In this document: positions 25,189 to 33,681 of the stretch, one piece after another | Numbering within the stretch: position 1 is the first letter of the stretch | Layout: each line of letters begins with the position of its first letter | DNA from: Usitatibacter rugosus | GTDB lineage: Bacteria > Pseudomonadota > Gammaproteobacteria > Burkholderiales > Usitatibacteraceae | Length of the DNA: 64,000 nucleotides | Direction of reading: 5' to 3' | Assembly: GCF_013003965.1 (NCBI RefSeq) | Contig: NZ_CP053069.1 | Coordinates: forward strand, 1,209,419-1,273,418 | Notes under the pieces: generated by a model | The model's database searches: none | What the model was told of the DNA's origin: nothing | What the model saw: only the letters and a program-made list of their open reading frames with translations | Made by a program: the position numbers and the translations under genes

Positions 25189-26487
25189 TCATTGGGGAAG
25201 CGCGTACATCCTCGCGCTTTCGGGGTTTTTCGAGAGGGCCCGGGCGCGTTCGCGCTCGGCATCGGAGCGCTGGCCGGACCGGTCCATCGCCTCGGCGAGA
25301 ACCCAGCGGGCTTCGGCCGTATCCCAGCCGTTCGCGACCTGCGTGGCGAGGATGGGAACCGCGCGCTTCGGCTGCCCGGAGAGGATCCAGGCCTTGGCGA
25401 GACCGACGGCGGATTCGCCGTAAGGACGCACGCGGAAATTGGACTCGGCGAGCGTGATCGCGCGAGGCGCGTCGACTGGATGCACGAGGAAGTGGTCGAG
25501 CGCGTGGCCCGCGGCAGCCTCCGGAAATTCCGACAGCCGGCGCTCGTACAGGGCCCGTGCCTGGGCGGACAGTTCACGCGCTTTTTCTTCTTGGCCCTGG
25601 GCGTGCTCGATCGCGGCGAGCGCGTCCATGAACTCCGGAGCGCGCGTGCGCTCGACGATCGATCGATAGAGCGTGGCCGCCGCATTGTTGTCGCCGCGGA
25701 AGTGCGTCACCTCCGCGATGTGCTCTTCCACGAGCCACCAGCCCGGCAGCGCTTCTTCGGCGCGGCGGTAGAGCGCGAGTGCTTCGTCGTAGCGGCCACG
25801 CTCGAGCGCGACCAGCCCGCGCTGCAGCTTGTACCAGGCCTTCTGCGTCGCGGAGACGCCGTAGTAACGCGATTCGGCCGCCTCGAGCAACGCCGCGGCC
25901 TCGCCGGGCGCGCCCAGGGACTTGCGCAGCAGGGCCAGGCGCGTGAAGTGTTGCGAGCCGCCGAGCTGGTTCACGAGCGCGCGGTAGGTTTCCTCGGCGT
26001 CGCGGTAGCGGCCCGAGTACATCGCGATGTCCGCGCGCAGGGCCGCCATGTCGGGCGCCGACGTGCCGGCGGGACAGGTGTCGAGCGCCGCGGCGGTTTG
26101 CTTCAGGCGGTGCAGCGTGAAGTGGAGGCGGGCGCGCGCGAGGCAGAACGAAGCCGTGGGCACGCGGGCGCCGGGCTGCGCGTCGAGGAGGAGCTCGGCG
26201 CGGCGGTAATCCTCGTAGTTGCCCGTGAGGCGTGCGCGCTCGAGGTAGAGCGTGACGACCTCCAGGGGCACCAGTGTGTCGTCGGGCCGCTTCGCGGCGA
26301 GGGCTACGCCGTCGGCGATCGCCGCGTCGAGGTTGGCGAGCTCACTCGCATAGGACGGCTTTGCCGCGGCGGGCTTCGCCGCGGGCGCCGTGGATGCGAC
26401 GGCGGACCGGTCGCAGCCCGCGGTCACGGACAGCACCAGCACCGACAGGGCCGCGGCAAGGCCGCGCCCTGTGCCCGGCCATCTCAA
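25189..26487 (-). CDS. TPR-repeat lipoprotein
   Basis: This is a 432-residue predicted lipoprotein. The TTG start overlaps the stop of the upstream gene (TTGA) and yields a signal peptide with lipobox VTAGC. The mature protein is helical, with repeated TPR-like units across about 60-425 (for example YRDAEETYRAL, YDEALALYRRAEE, ERARALSKNPESA). TPR proteins mediate protein-protein contacts. It is downstream of the two DUF4331-like genes, an association I recall from other bacteria. The long open frame extending upstream to 27135 is a shadow of those genes. Confidence 0.78.
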   Translation of the reverse strand: MRWPGTGRGLAAALSVLVLSVTAGCDRSAVASTAPAAKPAAAKPSYASELANLDAAIADGVALAAKRPDDTLVPLEVVTLYLERARLTGNYEDYRRAELLLDAQPGARVPTASFCLARARLHFTLHRLKQTAAALDTCPAGTSAPDMAALRADIAMYSGRYRDAEETYRALVNQLGGSQHFTRLALLRKSLGAPGEAAALLEAAESRYYGVSATQKAWYKLQRGLVALERGRYDEALALYRRAEEALPGWWLVEEHIAEVTHFRGDNNAAATLYRSIVERTRAPEFMDALAAIEHAQGQEEKARELSAQARALYERRLSEFPEAAAGHALDHFLVHPVDAPRAITLAESNFRVRPYGESAVGLAKAWILSGQPKRAVPILATQVANGWDTAEARWVLAEAMDRSGQRSDAERERARALSKNPESARMYALPQ

Positions 26488-27194
26488 GGATGGCGGTCCC
26501 GCAGGTGCGGGAAGGCGAGCGGGAGGATGGTGTTCACCTCGTCTCGCGTCGGGTTGATCACGCCCACGAGCGCGTTCAGCGTGTGGGGCGGTGCCGTGCC
26601 GGAGATCCTGAGCAGCGCGGCGGCCAGCAGGCGGTCCACCACGGGATCGTCGAAGCCGCGGCCGTTGGGCCAGCCGCTGGGGGCACCGAGGTCGAACGTG
26701 ATCACGTCCGGGACGACGACGGGTGCCGCTTGCGCGGCGCAGACCGAGATGTCGACCTGTGCGCTGCTCGCCGGCGGCGTGGCCGTTTCGGTGGAGCAGG
26801 GCGTGAGGCCCAGCGCCCGCAGCTGCGGCCCGACCTTGTAGTGGATGTTGCGCAGCGAGTTCGACTGCGCGCCCACCGTGAGCAGGACCGCGAAGTCGCG
26901 CGCGTCGTTGACCGGATCGCCCCGGTTCAACGCATCGCGCTGGTTGTTGAACGAGTTGGAGGCGTTGCCGGGGTTCAGCTGCGCGCCGGTCGGCCCCGGT
27001 GCGGGCACGGCCGGGTCGCGCGAGAGGAGCGCGGTGGCGAGCGCCGGCTGCCCCGTGCGATCCACTCGCACGTAGCGGTCGGGTGCGTCGCTCTTGAAGC
27101 TGAAGTTGCCATTGCTGTCGCTGTCGCCGCCGCAACCCGAGAGCAGGACGGCAACGGCCGGGAGGAAAAGGAAGGAACGCGGAAGGGTCATCAT
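26484..27194 (-). CDS. DUF4331-family protein, C-terminal-half homologue, lipoprotein
   Basis: This is a 236-residue predicted lipoprotein with a lipobox at LLSGC. After an Asp/Ser/Asn linker it contains RYVRVDRTGQPALATALLS, followed by RDALNRGDP and, near the end, GWPNGRGFDDPVVD. This order matches the second half of DUF4331 proteins as I know them. The upstream gene matches the first half. The start is one of two consecutive ATG codons, and the ribosome site is weak, so coupling to the upstream gene (5-base gap) is likely. Function unknown. Confidence 0.7.
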   Translation of the reverse strand: MMTLPRSFLFLPAVAVLLSGCGGDSDSNGNFSFKSDAPDRYVRVDRTGQPALATALLSRDPAVPAPGPTGAQLNPGNASNSFNNQRDALNRGDPVNDARDFAVLLTVGAQSNSLRNIHYKVGPQLRALGLTPCSTETATPPASSAQVDISVCAAQAAPVVVPDVITFDLGAPSGWPNGRGFDDPVVDRLLAAALLRISGTAPPHTLNALVGVINPTRDEVNTILPLAFPHLRDRHP

Positions 27195-27199
27195 GGCGG

Positions 27200-27913
27200 T
27201 CAGCTCACGAGCCGTGCGGTGGTGGCCCACACGCGCACACGCGGGCGGAAATTGCCCGAGGGAGGCGCCAGGTCGACGTTCGGCATCTCGAAGACGATCG
27301 CCGAGACGTTGCGGTTCGCGAACGAGTCGCGCCGCGGCTGGTTGCCGACGAGGCGGAAGGCGCCCACGACGTCGCCGTTCTGCCCGGGCGCGGCGAAGGA
27401 GGCGACCAGCGCCGCATAGCCTTCCCCATCGAAGAAGAAGGGATCGTTGCGAAGGCCGGCGAACGCCCGCATGCCCGTGGGCGAGGTGAACACCTCTTCC
27501 GTGGGGCCGGAGAAGGTGCCGCCCGCGCCGGGAACATTTTCCAGCTGCAGGCCGCATTCGCCCTTGCCGTTGGTGCCCAGGCGAGCGCGAATCTCCACGT
27601 CCGGGACGTTGTCGAACGTTCCGTTGGGCGCCTCGCGGTCGATGTGCAGGGTGTAGAGGACGTTCGGGTCGCAGTAGAAGCTGCCGTCGATGCGGGAGCG
27701 CGGCGCGGCGCGGCCGCCGAAGGTGATGGCGGCAACCGTCTTCGCGCCGGACTGCGGCGAGGTGAAGATGAAGACGTCGGCGAGGTCGGCCGCGGGATCC
27801 GCATCGGTGCCAGGAGATTCCGCATGGTCTGCGGACATGACGGCTGCGCTCGCCGCGAGCGCGATCGCGGAGGCGAAGGCGCGGGACAAGGTCGTGCGGG
27901 ACGACGCACTCAT
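27200..27913 (-). CDS. DUF4331-family protein, N-terminal-half homologue, exported
   Basis: This is a 237-residue exported protein with a signal peptide (hydrophobic core about 12-26) and AGGAGATT before the ATG. The mature N-terminus (SADHAESPGTDADPAADLAD) and the following VFIFTSP strand are the classic opening of DUF4331 domains. It stops about where the family normally continues into the part encoded by the next gene. No in-frame continuation was found, and the second half has its own signal sequence, so this looks like a stable two-gene split and not a sequencing frameshift. Confidence 0.72.
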   Translation of the reverse strand: MSASSRTTLSRAFASAIALAASAAVMSADHAESPGTDADPAADLADVFIFTSPQSGAKTVAAITFGGRAAPRSRIDGSFYCDPNVLYTLHIDREAPNGTFDNVPDVEIRARLGTNGKGECGLQLENVPGAGGTFSGPTEEVFTSPTGMRAFAGLRNDPFFFDGEGYAALVASFAAPGQNGDVVGAFRLVGNQPRRDSFANRNVSAIVFEMPNVDLAPPSGNFRPRVRVWATTARLVS

Positions 27914-27924
27914 GGGGGAATCTC

Positions 27925-29289
27925 CTAGGGTTTGCGGAGGTGCCACGCCTTCGTTCTGGCGAAGGTCTCTATGCCGTACCTGGACAGGGTCAGGCCGACC
28001 CCCGAGTGTCCCACGCCTGACCACGGAAGTGCAGGACTTACGCGGTCGCAGCAATTCCAGTACACCGAGCCCGAATTCACGCCTGCGAGGATCTTCTCGG
28101 CGCGCTTGCGGTTGGCGGTGTAGACCCCGGCGGTGAGGCCGTAGTCGGTGTCGTTCATGAGGCGCTGGGCCTCGGCGTCGTCGGCGACGGGCATGAGGCC
28201 GATGATCGGGCCGAAGCTCTCCTCGCGCATCACCGCCATCGAGTGGTTCACGTCGACCAGCACCGTGGGCTCGAAGAAGCTGCCCTTGCCGCGCTTGCCG
28301 CCGGTGAGGACCTTGGCGCCTTTCTTCTTCGCGTCCGAGACCTGCGCCTCCAGCACCTTCACCTGCGGGGCGCGCGTGAGCGGGGCGATGTACGTCTTGT
28401 CGTCCATCGGGTCGCCGGACTTGAAGCCCTTCACCTCCGCAACGAAGGCATCGACGAAGGACTTGAAGACCTTCTGGTGCACGTAGATGCGCTCGACCGA
28501 GCAGCAGCTCTGGCCGGTGTTGTAGAACGCGCCATCGGCGATGCCGGCGGCGGCTTTCGCGACATCCACGTCCTCGCACACATACACCGGGTCCTTGCCG
28601 CCCAACTCCAGCTGCAGCTTGATCATGCGGCCGCGCACGGCCTCGGCGATCTTCTTGCCCGTGCCGTAAGAGCCGGTGAAGAACACGCCATCGACGGGCT
28701 GCTTCAAGAGCGCGGCACCCACGTCGCCCGCGCCGATCAACGGGATGAACACGTCGGCGGGAATGCCGCTCGCGTGAAGCAGGCGCGCGATCTCGAGGCC
28801 GGTCATCGCGCTGTACTCGGAAGGCTTGTAGAGAACCGCATTGCCCGCGAGCAGCGCCGGCACGAAGACGTTCGCGCCCACGAAGTAGGGGTAGTTCCAC
28901 GCCGAGATGTTGGCGACGACGCCCAGGGGTTCCAGCGAGATCCGCTCTTCCGTACCGCCCTGGGTGACCGTCTTCGGGCGCAGCGTCTTCGCCGTCTGCT
29001 CGAGGAAGAAGTCGATGCGGGGCAGCAGGCCCTTCAATTCGTTGCGCGATTGCGAGATGGGCTTGCCGACCTCGGTGGTGAGCACCTTCGCGAGGTGTTC
29101 CGTTTCCGCGACGATCTTCTCGCGGAAGGCGGAGATGGCGGCGAGGCGCTTCTTCAGCGGGACCTTCGCCCACTTCGCCTGCGCCGCGCGGGCGCGTTCG
29201 TATTTCGCCTTGACGCTCTTCGCGTCGTCGGCGTCGAGGGACGCGGCGACCTTGCCCGTCGCCGGGTTCACTACCTTCAACTTCGCCAT
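27925..29289 (-). CDS. NAD(P)-dependent aldehyde dehydrogenase
   Basis: This is a 454-residue cytosolic aldehyde dehydrogenase oxidising an aldehyde to its acid. The ATG follows AAGGGGAAT; upstream in-frame sequence is a shadow. Active-site features are ISAWNYPYF, FTGSYGTGK, the glutamate in LELGGKDP and the catalytic Cys in NTGQSCCS. It lies 8 bases after a gamma-glutamyl hydrolase gene. Together they resemble the gamma-glutamylated amine pathway (putrescine-type catabolism), in which the aldehyde dehydrogenase acts before the hydrolase. The substrate is inferred from context only. Confidence 0.88.
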   Translation of the reverse strand: MAKLKVVNPATGKVAASLDADDAKSVKAKYERARAAQAKWAKVPLKKRLAAISAFREKIVAETEHLAKVLTTEVGKPISQSRNELKGLLPRIDFFLEQTAKTLRPKTVTQGGTEERISLEPLGVVANISAWNYPYFVGANVFVPALLAGNAVLYKPSEYSAMTGLEIARLLHASGIPADVFIPLIGAGDVGAALLKQPVDGVFFTGSYGTGKKIAEAVRGRMIKLQLELGGKDPVYVCEDVDVAKAAAGIADGAFYNTGQSCCSVERIYVHQKVFKSFVDAFVAEVKGFKSGDPMDDKTYIAPLTRAPQVKVLEAQVSDAKKKGAKVLTGGKRGKGSFFEPTVLVDVNHSMAVMREESFGPIIGLMPVADDAEAQRLMNDTDYGLTAGVYTANRKRAEKILAGVNSGSVYWNCCDRVSPALPWSGVGHSGVGLTLSRYGIETFARTKAWHLRKP

Positions 29290-29297
29290 GATTCCCC

Positions 29298-30110
29298 TTA
29301 TGCCGCTTGCGCCAGGACCGGCGACGGCTTCCCTGTCTGCTTGCGCTGCGTGCAGGCGCCCAGGAAGGCGTCGAGCAGCGGCTTCCCATCCATCAACGAG
29401 ACATCCTTCGGATCCATGAACTCCGGGTGCCACTGCACGCCGACCACGAAGCTGTGGCCCTCCCAGCGCACGGCCTCGACGATCTCGTCCGGATCGCTCT
29501 TTGCCTCGACCACGAGGCCCTCGCCCAGCGTCTTGACCGCCTGGTGGTGGATCGTGTTGATGCGGGTGCGCGTGACCTTGGGATACATGCGCGCGAGCCA
29601 CGTGTCGGGCAGCACGACCAGGTCGTGGAAGTTGTTCTCGTACTTCGCCTCGTCGCGGTGGTGGCCGGCCGAGACCTGCGTGGCAAGGTCCTGGTAGAGC
29701 GTGCCGCCGAGGGCCACATTGATGACCTGGCAACCGCGGCAGATTCCGAAGACCGGCTTGCCCTGGTGCACGAACTCGTTGAAGAGCTCGATCTCGTAGC
29801 GGTCGCGGATCTTGTCGCCCGACCATGCGGGGCTCATCGGCGTCTCGCCATAGGATTCGGGCGACATGTCGGCGCCGCCCTGGAGCACGAGGCCATCGAG
29901 CGAGTTCACGTAGTCCTTCACCGTGATGCCGATGGGCAGGTGAGGCGAGGCGAGGCTGATCTCGGGGATCATGTAGGCGAGCACGCCGCCGGACATCACC
30001 CAGTTGGCCGCGGACTGCTCCATGTACTGCACGGTCTTGGTGGGCAGGAAGGTGCGCGACGGATCCGGGTACAGGAGCCGGGCGGAGAGGCCGATCTTCA
30101 GGGGGTCCAT
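29298..30110 (-). CDS. Class I glutamine amidotransferase-like gamma-glutamyl hydrolase (PuuD-like)
   Basis: This is a 270-residue cytosolic hydrolase expected to cleave gamma-glutamyl amides such as gamma-glutamyl-GABA. The catalytic triad is visible: Cys124 in GICRG, and His228 and Glu230 in VQWHPEF. LQGGADMSP is also typical of the peptidase C26/PuuD group. It is the first gene of a two-gene operon with an aldehyde dehydrogenase and is divergent from a lipase-like gene. A glutamine-synthetase-like gene that could start the same pathway lies at 40.6-42.0 kb. Confidence 0.88.
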   Translation of the reverse strand: MDPLKIGLSARLLYPDPSRTFLPTKTVQYMEQSAANWVMSGGVLAYMIPEISLASPHLPIGITVKDYVNSLDGLVLQGGADMSPESYGETPMSPAWSGDKIRDRYEIELFNEFVHQGKPVFGICRGCQVINVALGGTLYQDLATQVSAGHHRDEAKYENNFHDLVVLPDTWLARMYPKVTRTRINTIHHQAVKTLGEGLVVEAKSDPDEIVEAVRWEGHSFVVGVQWHPEFMDPKDVSLMDGKPLLDAFLGACTQRKQTGKPSPVLAQAA

Positions 30111-30182
30111 GGGGTCATTTTGCCGGATTTATCCCTTTTCGACGCCGCTGGACGACAAGGGTTCTTGTGACAGAATGACGGG

Positions 30183-30971
30183 GTGCCGAAAACGACACGT
30201 GTTCCACAAGAGGCCGAACAGGCTCTGTTGCCGCCCGGACCGCTCCTCCTCGCCCTCGAAGGCCGCGCGCCCTGGGAGGCCGGAGCCACCCTCGCCGCCA
30301 TGCCCTGGCTGCGGAAGGCCGCTTCCGGCGACGGGCACTCCGTCATCGTCTATCCCGGCCTCGTCCTCACGGATACCAGCACGCTTCCCCTGCGCCTCTT
30401 CCTGCGCCACATGGGCTTCGACGCCCACGGCTGGGAATTGAAGCGCAACTTCGGCCCGCGCGAGGGCGTGCTGGACGAAAGCATCGAGCGCGTTCTCGCA
30501 CTGCGGAAGTCCAGCGGGCGGAAGGTGAGCCTCGTGGGCTGGAGCCTGGGCGGCGTGTACGCGCGCGAGATCGCCAAGCGGCTTCCGCGCGACGTGCGCT
30601 GCGTGGTCACGCTGGGCTCGCCCTTCACCGGCGACCCGAAGGCCACGAATGCCTGGCGCATCTACGAATTCGCGAGCGGCCACAAGCTGGACGAGCCGGA
30701 CGTGTTCAAGGAAGTGCGTTCGCCGCCGCCGGTGCCGACCACGTCCATCTTCAGCCGCACCGACGGCATCGTGTCGTGGCAGTGCTCGTACCAGGAGCCG
30801 AGCCCGCTCGCGGAGAACATCGAGCTCACCGCGAGCCACGTCGGCATGGGGCTGAACCCCGCCGCCTGGTATGCGATCGCGGACCGGCTCGCGCAACGCG
30901 AGGGACGCTGGAAGCCGTTCCATCGCCGCGGCTGGCGGCAGTGGGCCTTCCACGACCCGAAGCGTGCCTAG
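30183..30971 (+). CDS. Alpha/beta hydrolase (lipase/PGAP1-like)
   Basis: This is a 262-residue protein without a signal peptide. The nucleophile elbow GWSLGG contains Ser121. Later TDGIVSW and ASHVGMG supply plausible Asp and His of the triad. The layout (VIVYPGL, then helix, then GWSLGG and VTLGSPF) fits esterases and lipases that contact acyl substrates at the membrane. The start is GTG, just after the intergenic region shared with the divergent puuD-like gene. It overlaps the next hydrolase gene by 8 bases, so the two are probably translated together. Confidence 0.75.
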   Translation: MPKTTRVPQEAEQALLPPGPLLLALEGRAPWEAGATLAAMPWLRKAASGDGHSVIVYPGLVLTDTSTLPLRLFLRHMGFDAHGWELKRNFGPREGVLDESIERVLALRKSSGRKVSLVGWSLGGVYAREIAKRLPRDVRCVVTLGSPFTGDPKATNAWRIYEFASGHKLDEPDVFKEVRSPPPVPTTSIFSRTDGIVSWQCSYQEPSPLAENIELTASHVGMGLNPAAWYAIADRLAQREGRWKPFHRRGWRQWAFHDPKRA

Positions 30972-31932
30972 CGTCTCCGCGAACGGCGTCTCGATCGAGT
31001 ACGAGACGCTCGGCGACCCTTCGAATCCTTCGATCCTGCTGGTGATGGGCCTGGGCGCGAACATGCGCCTCTGGCCTTCCGCGTTGTGCGAGAAGCTCGC
31101 GGCCGCGGGGTTCCACGTCGTGCGCATGGACAACCGCGACGCGGGCCGCTCCACGCAGCTGGACTTCCTCGGCACGCCCAACATCCCGAAGGAAGCGATC
31201 AAGTACCTGCTGCGCCTGCCGATCCATTCTCCCTATTCGCTGGACGACATGGCGGCCGACACCGCGGAGTTCATCGATGCGCTGGGGCTCGTGAAGCCGC
31301 ACGTGATCGGCGCCTCGATGGGCGGGATGATCGTGCAGAACCTCGCGGCGCTGTTCCCGGAGAGGATCTCGACGATGACCTCGGTGATGTCGACGACGGG
31401 GAGCCGGAAGCTGCCGAAGCCCGAGCGGCGGGCGTTCAAGGCTTTGCTCTCGCCTCCCGCGAAGCCGGGCGACTACGAGAGCTCGGTGCGCCACCTCATG
31501 TTCCTGCTGCGCGTGATCGGCAGCCGGACGCATCCTTCGCCTGAAGCCGAGCTACGCGCCTTCTGCGAGCGCCACGTTTCGCAGGGCTCGAATCCCGCGG
31601 GTGCCGCGCGGCAGATCCTGGCGATCGCCTCGGCGGGCGACCGCACCAAGACCGTCGCGAAGATCCGCGTTCCGTCGCTCGTGCTTCATGGCGACGAAGA
31701 CCCGCTGCTGCGCCCGCCCTGCGGCGCCGACACCGCACGCGTGATTCGCGAGGCGGGTGGTAGCGTGAAGCACGTGGTGGTGAAGGGGATGGGGCACGAC
31801 TTGCCGACGGTGTTGCACGACGAGTTGGTCGGGCACATCGTCGAGCACATCAAAAGCCAGGGGTCAGACTCCTTTATTCGAGTCGGTTCGGCCGGGCTGA
31901 TGCCCGGTGACGATTCGAATAAAGGAGTCTGA
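30964..31932 (+). CDS. Alpha/beta hydrolase with repeat-derived C-terminal tail
   Basis: This is a 322-residue cytosolic alpha/beta hydrolase. The GTG start at 30964 (8-base overlap with the upstream gene) gives the expected first strand NGVSIEYETLG; an earlier frame opening is a shadow. Motifs include LLVMGLG (oxyanion strand), MDNRDAGRS, the nucleophile elbow GASMGG, HGDEDP (acid) and GMGHDLP (His). The last 23 residues (GSDSFIRVGSAGL onward) and the stop codon are encoded inside a palindromic repeat, so the ancestral C-terminus probably lay near HIVEHIKSQ. The substrate is unknown. Confidence 0.82.
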   Translation: MPSVSANGVSIEYETLGDPSNPSILLVMGLGANMRLWPSALCEKLAAAGFHVVRMDNRDAGRSTQLDFLGTPNIPKEAIKYLLRLPIHSPYSLDDMAADTAEFIDALGLVKPHVIGASMGGMIVQNLAALFPERISTMTSVMSTTGSRKLPKPERRAFKALLSPPAKPGDYESSVRHLMFLLRVIGSRTHPSPEAELRAFCERHVSQGSNPAGAARQILAIASAGDRTKTVAKIRVPSLVLHGDEDPLLRPPCGADTARVIREAGGSVKHVVVKGMGHDLPTVLHDELVGHIVEHIKSQGSDSFIRVGSAGLMPGDDSNKGV

Positions 31933-31938
31933 CCCCTG
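31858..31938. repeat. REP-like palindromic element, GGGGTCAGACTCC family, copy 1
   Basis: A 24-bp perfect inverted repeat has arms at 31858-31881 and 31915-31938. A second perfect hairpin sits inside it: CCGGGC (31892-31897), loop TGAT, GCCCGG (31902-31907). The outer arms contain the core GGGGTCAGACTCC, which also occurs in the element at 42011-42074. It separates two convergent genes and provides the tail and stop codon of the + strand hydrolase. It could fold in RNA from either strand and end transcription. Confidence 0.9.
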
Positions 31939-31940
31939 CT

Positions 31941-33074
31941 TTAGATCGCGTCTGCGAAGAGCTTCTCGAAGTCTGCCTTCGTGCACGGCTTCGGGTTGGT
32001 CTGGTGGCAGATGTCGTCGACGGCGATGGCGACGAGCGCCGGAATCTTGTCCTTCGTGACGCCGGCCTCGCCCAGCTTCGCGGGGATGCCGAGGCGCGAC
32101 TTGAGCGCCGTGAGCCACTGGATGAAGTCCCCGGGGGTCGAGCCGGCGCCACACACCCGCGCAAGCTCCGACATCTTCTCCGCCGCGGCGTCCGCGTTGA
32201 AGCGCATCACGTGGTCGATCATGATCGCGTTGGCGAAGCCGTGGTGCATGTCCACCACCGTGCCCAACGCGTGCGCGCAGGAGTGCACGGCACCGAGGTC
32301 CTTCTGGAAAGCGATGGCGCCCATCAGCGAGGACATCATCATGTCCGAGCGCGCGGCGATGTCCTTCGGCGACGCGACGGCCTTTTCCAGCGAGCGCGCC
32401 GCGAGGCGCGCGCCTTCCAGCGCGATGCCGTCGCAGAGCGGGTGGTACGCGGGCGAGAGATAGCTCTCGACGTTGTGCGTGAGCGCGTCCATGCCCGTGG
32501 CCGCAGTCACCTTCGCGGGGAGGTCCAGCGTCAGCTCCGGATCGGCGAACACCGCCTTGGCGAGCAGCGCCGGATTGAAGATCACCTTCTTCACGTGCGT
32601 CGTGTCGTGCGAGATCACGCTCGAGCGGCCGACCTCGCTGCCCGTGCCGCTGGTCGTCGGCAGCGCCACGAAGTAGAGCAGGGCGTTCTTGATCGGCAAC
32701 ACCTGCGGGTGGTCCCACGCGTATTGGAGGACATCGCCGTCATGCGTGGCCATGAGTGCCACGGCCTTCGCGACATCGAGCGCCGCGCCTCCGCCAAAGC
32801 CGATGATGGAATCCGCCTTGTGGGCGCGCGCCGCGGCGGCACCGGCATCGACCTGCGACTTGGTGGGATTGCCGAAGACGCCGCCGAAGGTCTCGACCTC
32901 CAGGCCCTTCAGCGACGCACGGAAGTCCGCAAGGATCGGAAGCGCGGCGAGGCCCTTGTCGGTGACGATGAGCGGGCGCTTGAGCCCGTTGTCGGCGAGG
33001 TGCTTGGCCACAAGCGCGCGGGCGCCGGCGCCGAAATGGATGGTGGTGGGAAAGGAGAACTTGTCGATGGACAT
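31941..33074 (-). CDS. Iron-containing alcohol dehydrogenase
   Basis: This is a 377-residue member of the group III Fe-dependent alcohol dehydrogenases, interconverting an alcohol and an aldehyde with NAD(P). The nucleotide-binding GFGGGAALDVAK and PTTSGTGSE motifs are present. So are the metal ligands in TGMDALTHNVE and HSCAHALG, and the MHHGFANAI segment. The ATG is 60 bases from the divergent DinB gene. It is a different subgroup from the Fe alcohol dehydrogenase at 59-60 kb. The substrate cannot be told from sequence. Confidence 0.92.
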   Translation of the reverse strand: MSIDKFSFPTTIHFGAGARALVAKHLADNGLKRPLIVTDKGLAALPILADFRASLKGLEVETFGGVFGNPTKSQVDAGAAAARAHKADSIIGFGGGAALDVAKAVALMATHDGDVLQYAWDHPQVLPIKNALLYFVALPTTSGTGSEVGRSSVISHDTTHVKKVIFNPALLAKAVFADPELTLDLPAKVTAATGMDALTHNVESYLSPAYHPLCDGIALEGARLAARSLEKAVASPKDIAARSDMMMSSLMGAIAFQKDLGAVHSCAHALGTVVDMHHGFANAIMIDHVMRFNADAAAEKMSELARVCGAGSTPGDFIQWLTALKSRLGIPAKLGEAGVTKDKIPALVAIAVDDICHQTNPKPCTKADFEKLFADAI

Positions 33075-33122
33075 GGCGGATGGCTGCTATAGGGACGCGA
33101 TCATCGTACCAGCCCGGCCTCG

Positions 33123-33128
33123 TATAAT
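33123..33128 (+). promoter_or_regulatory. Candidate -10 element for a leaderless DinB-family transcript
   Basis: A consensus TATAAT ends 6 bases before the ATG at 33135, so transcription would start at or next to the start codon. There is no purine-rich ribosome site before this ATG. No convincing -35 hexamer is seen at 16-18 bp spacing. Confidence 0.4.
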
Positions 33129-33134
33129 TCGCCC

Positions 33135-33650
33135 ATGAGCGCCCTGCGACAGGTTCGAATGCTCACGCGGTATTCCGCGTGGGCCCATGCCCGCCTTTTC
33201 AAGGCGCTGGAGTCGCTGCCGGAAGAGGCGCTCGCGCGCGACGGCGGCGGTGCCGGCAGCATCCTGAAGACCCTGAACCACATGCACATCGTGGACCGCA
33301 TCTGGCAGGCGAACCTCGAAGGCCGGGAGCACGGCTATACGGCGCGCAACACCCCGACGCTGCCGGCGTTCGCGGAGCTCACCGTCGAGCAGCGCAGCAT
33401 CGACACCTGGTACGTGGATTACGCGGCGGGCCTGAGCGGAGAGAAACTGGGCGAGGTCGTGCCGTTCACGTTCGTCGGAGGCGAAGAAGCCAGGATGGCG
33501 CGCGTCGACATGCTGCTGCACATCGTCAACCACAAGACCTACCACCGTGGCTACATCGCGGAGATGCTCTATCGCGACAAGGTGAAGCCGCCGACGATGG
33601 ATCTCACGGTCTTCCTGCGCGACGTGGAGCCCGACGCCGCCGACGCCTAG
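33135..33650 (+). CDS. DinB/YfiT-family metal-binding protein
   Basis: This is a 171-residue four-helix-bundle protein of the DinB superfamily, whose members are metal-dependent enzymes, often thiol transferases or hydrolases. The likely metal ligands are His49 (LNHMH) and His133 and His137 (HIVNHKTYHRG). The start has no ribosome site but a TATAAT immediately upstream, consistent with leaderless translation. It stands alone between an Fe alcohol dehydrogenase (divergent) and a serine hydrolase (convergent). The specific reaction is unknown. Confidence 0.88.
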   Translation: MSALRQVRMLTRYSAWAHARLFKALESLPEEALARDGGGAGSILKTLNHMHIVDRIWQANLEGREHGYTARNTPTLPAFAELTVEQRSIDTWYVDYAAGLSGEKLGEVVPFTFVGGEEARMARVDMLLHIVNHKTYHRGYIAEMLYRDKVKPPTMDLTVFLRDVEPDAADA

Positions 33651-33681
33651 CGACTTCGGGCCACGTAATCCGGGCCGGGCG

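Noticed and set aside
29290-29826. N-terminal extension of the aldehyde dehydrogenase frame to 29826
   Set aside because: This stretch is antisense-free but overlaps the puuD-like gene in another frame, has no aldehyde dehydrogenase similarity, and a good ribosome site precedes the ATG at 29289.
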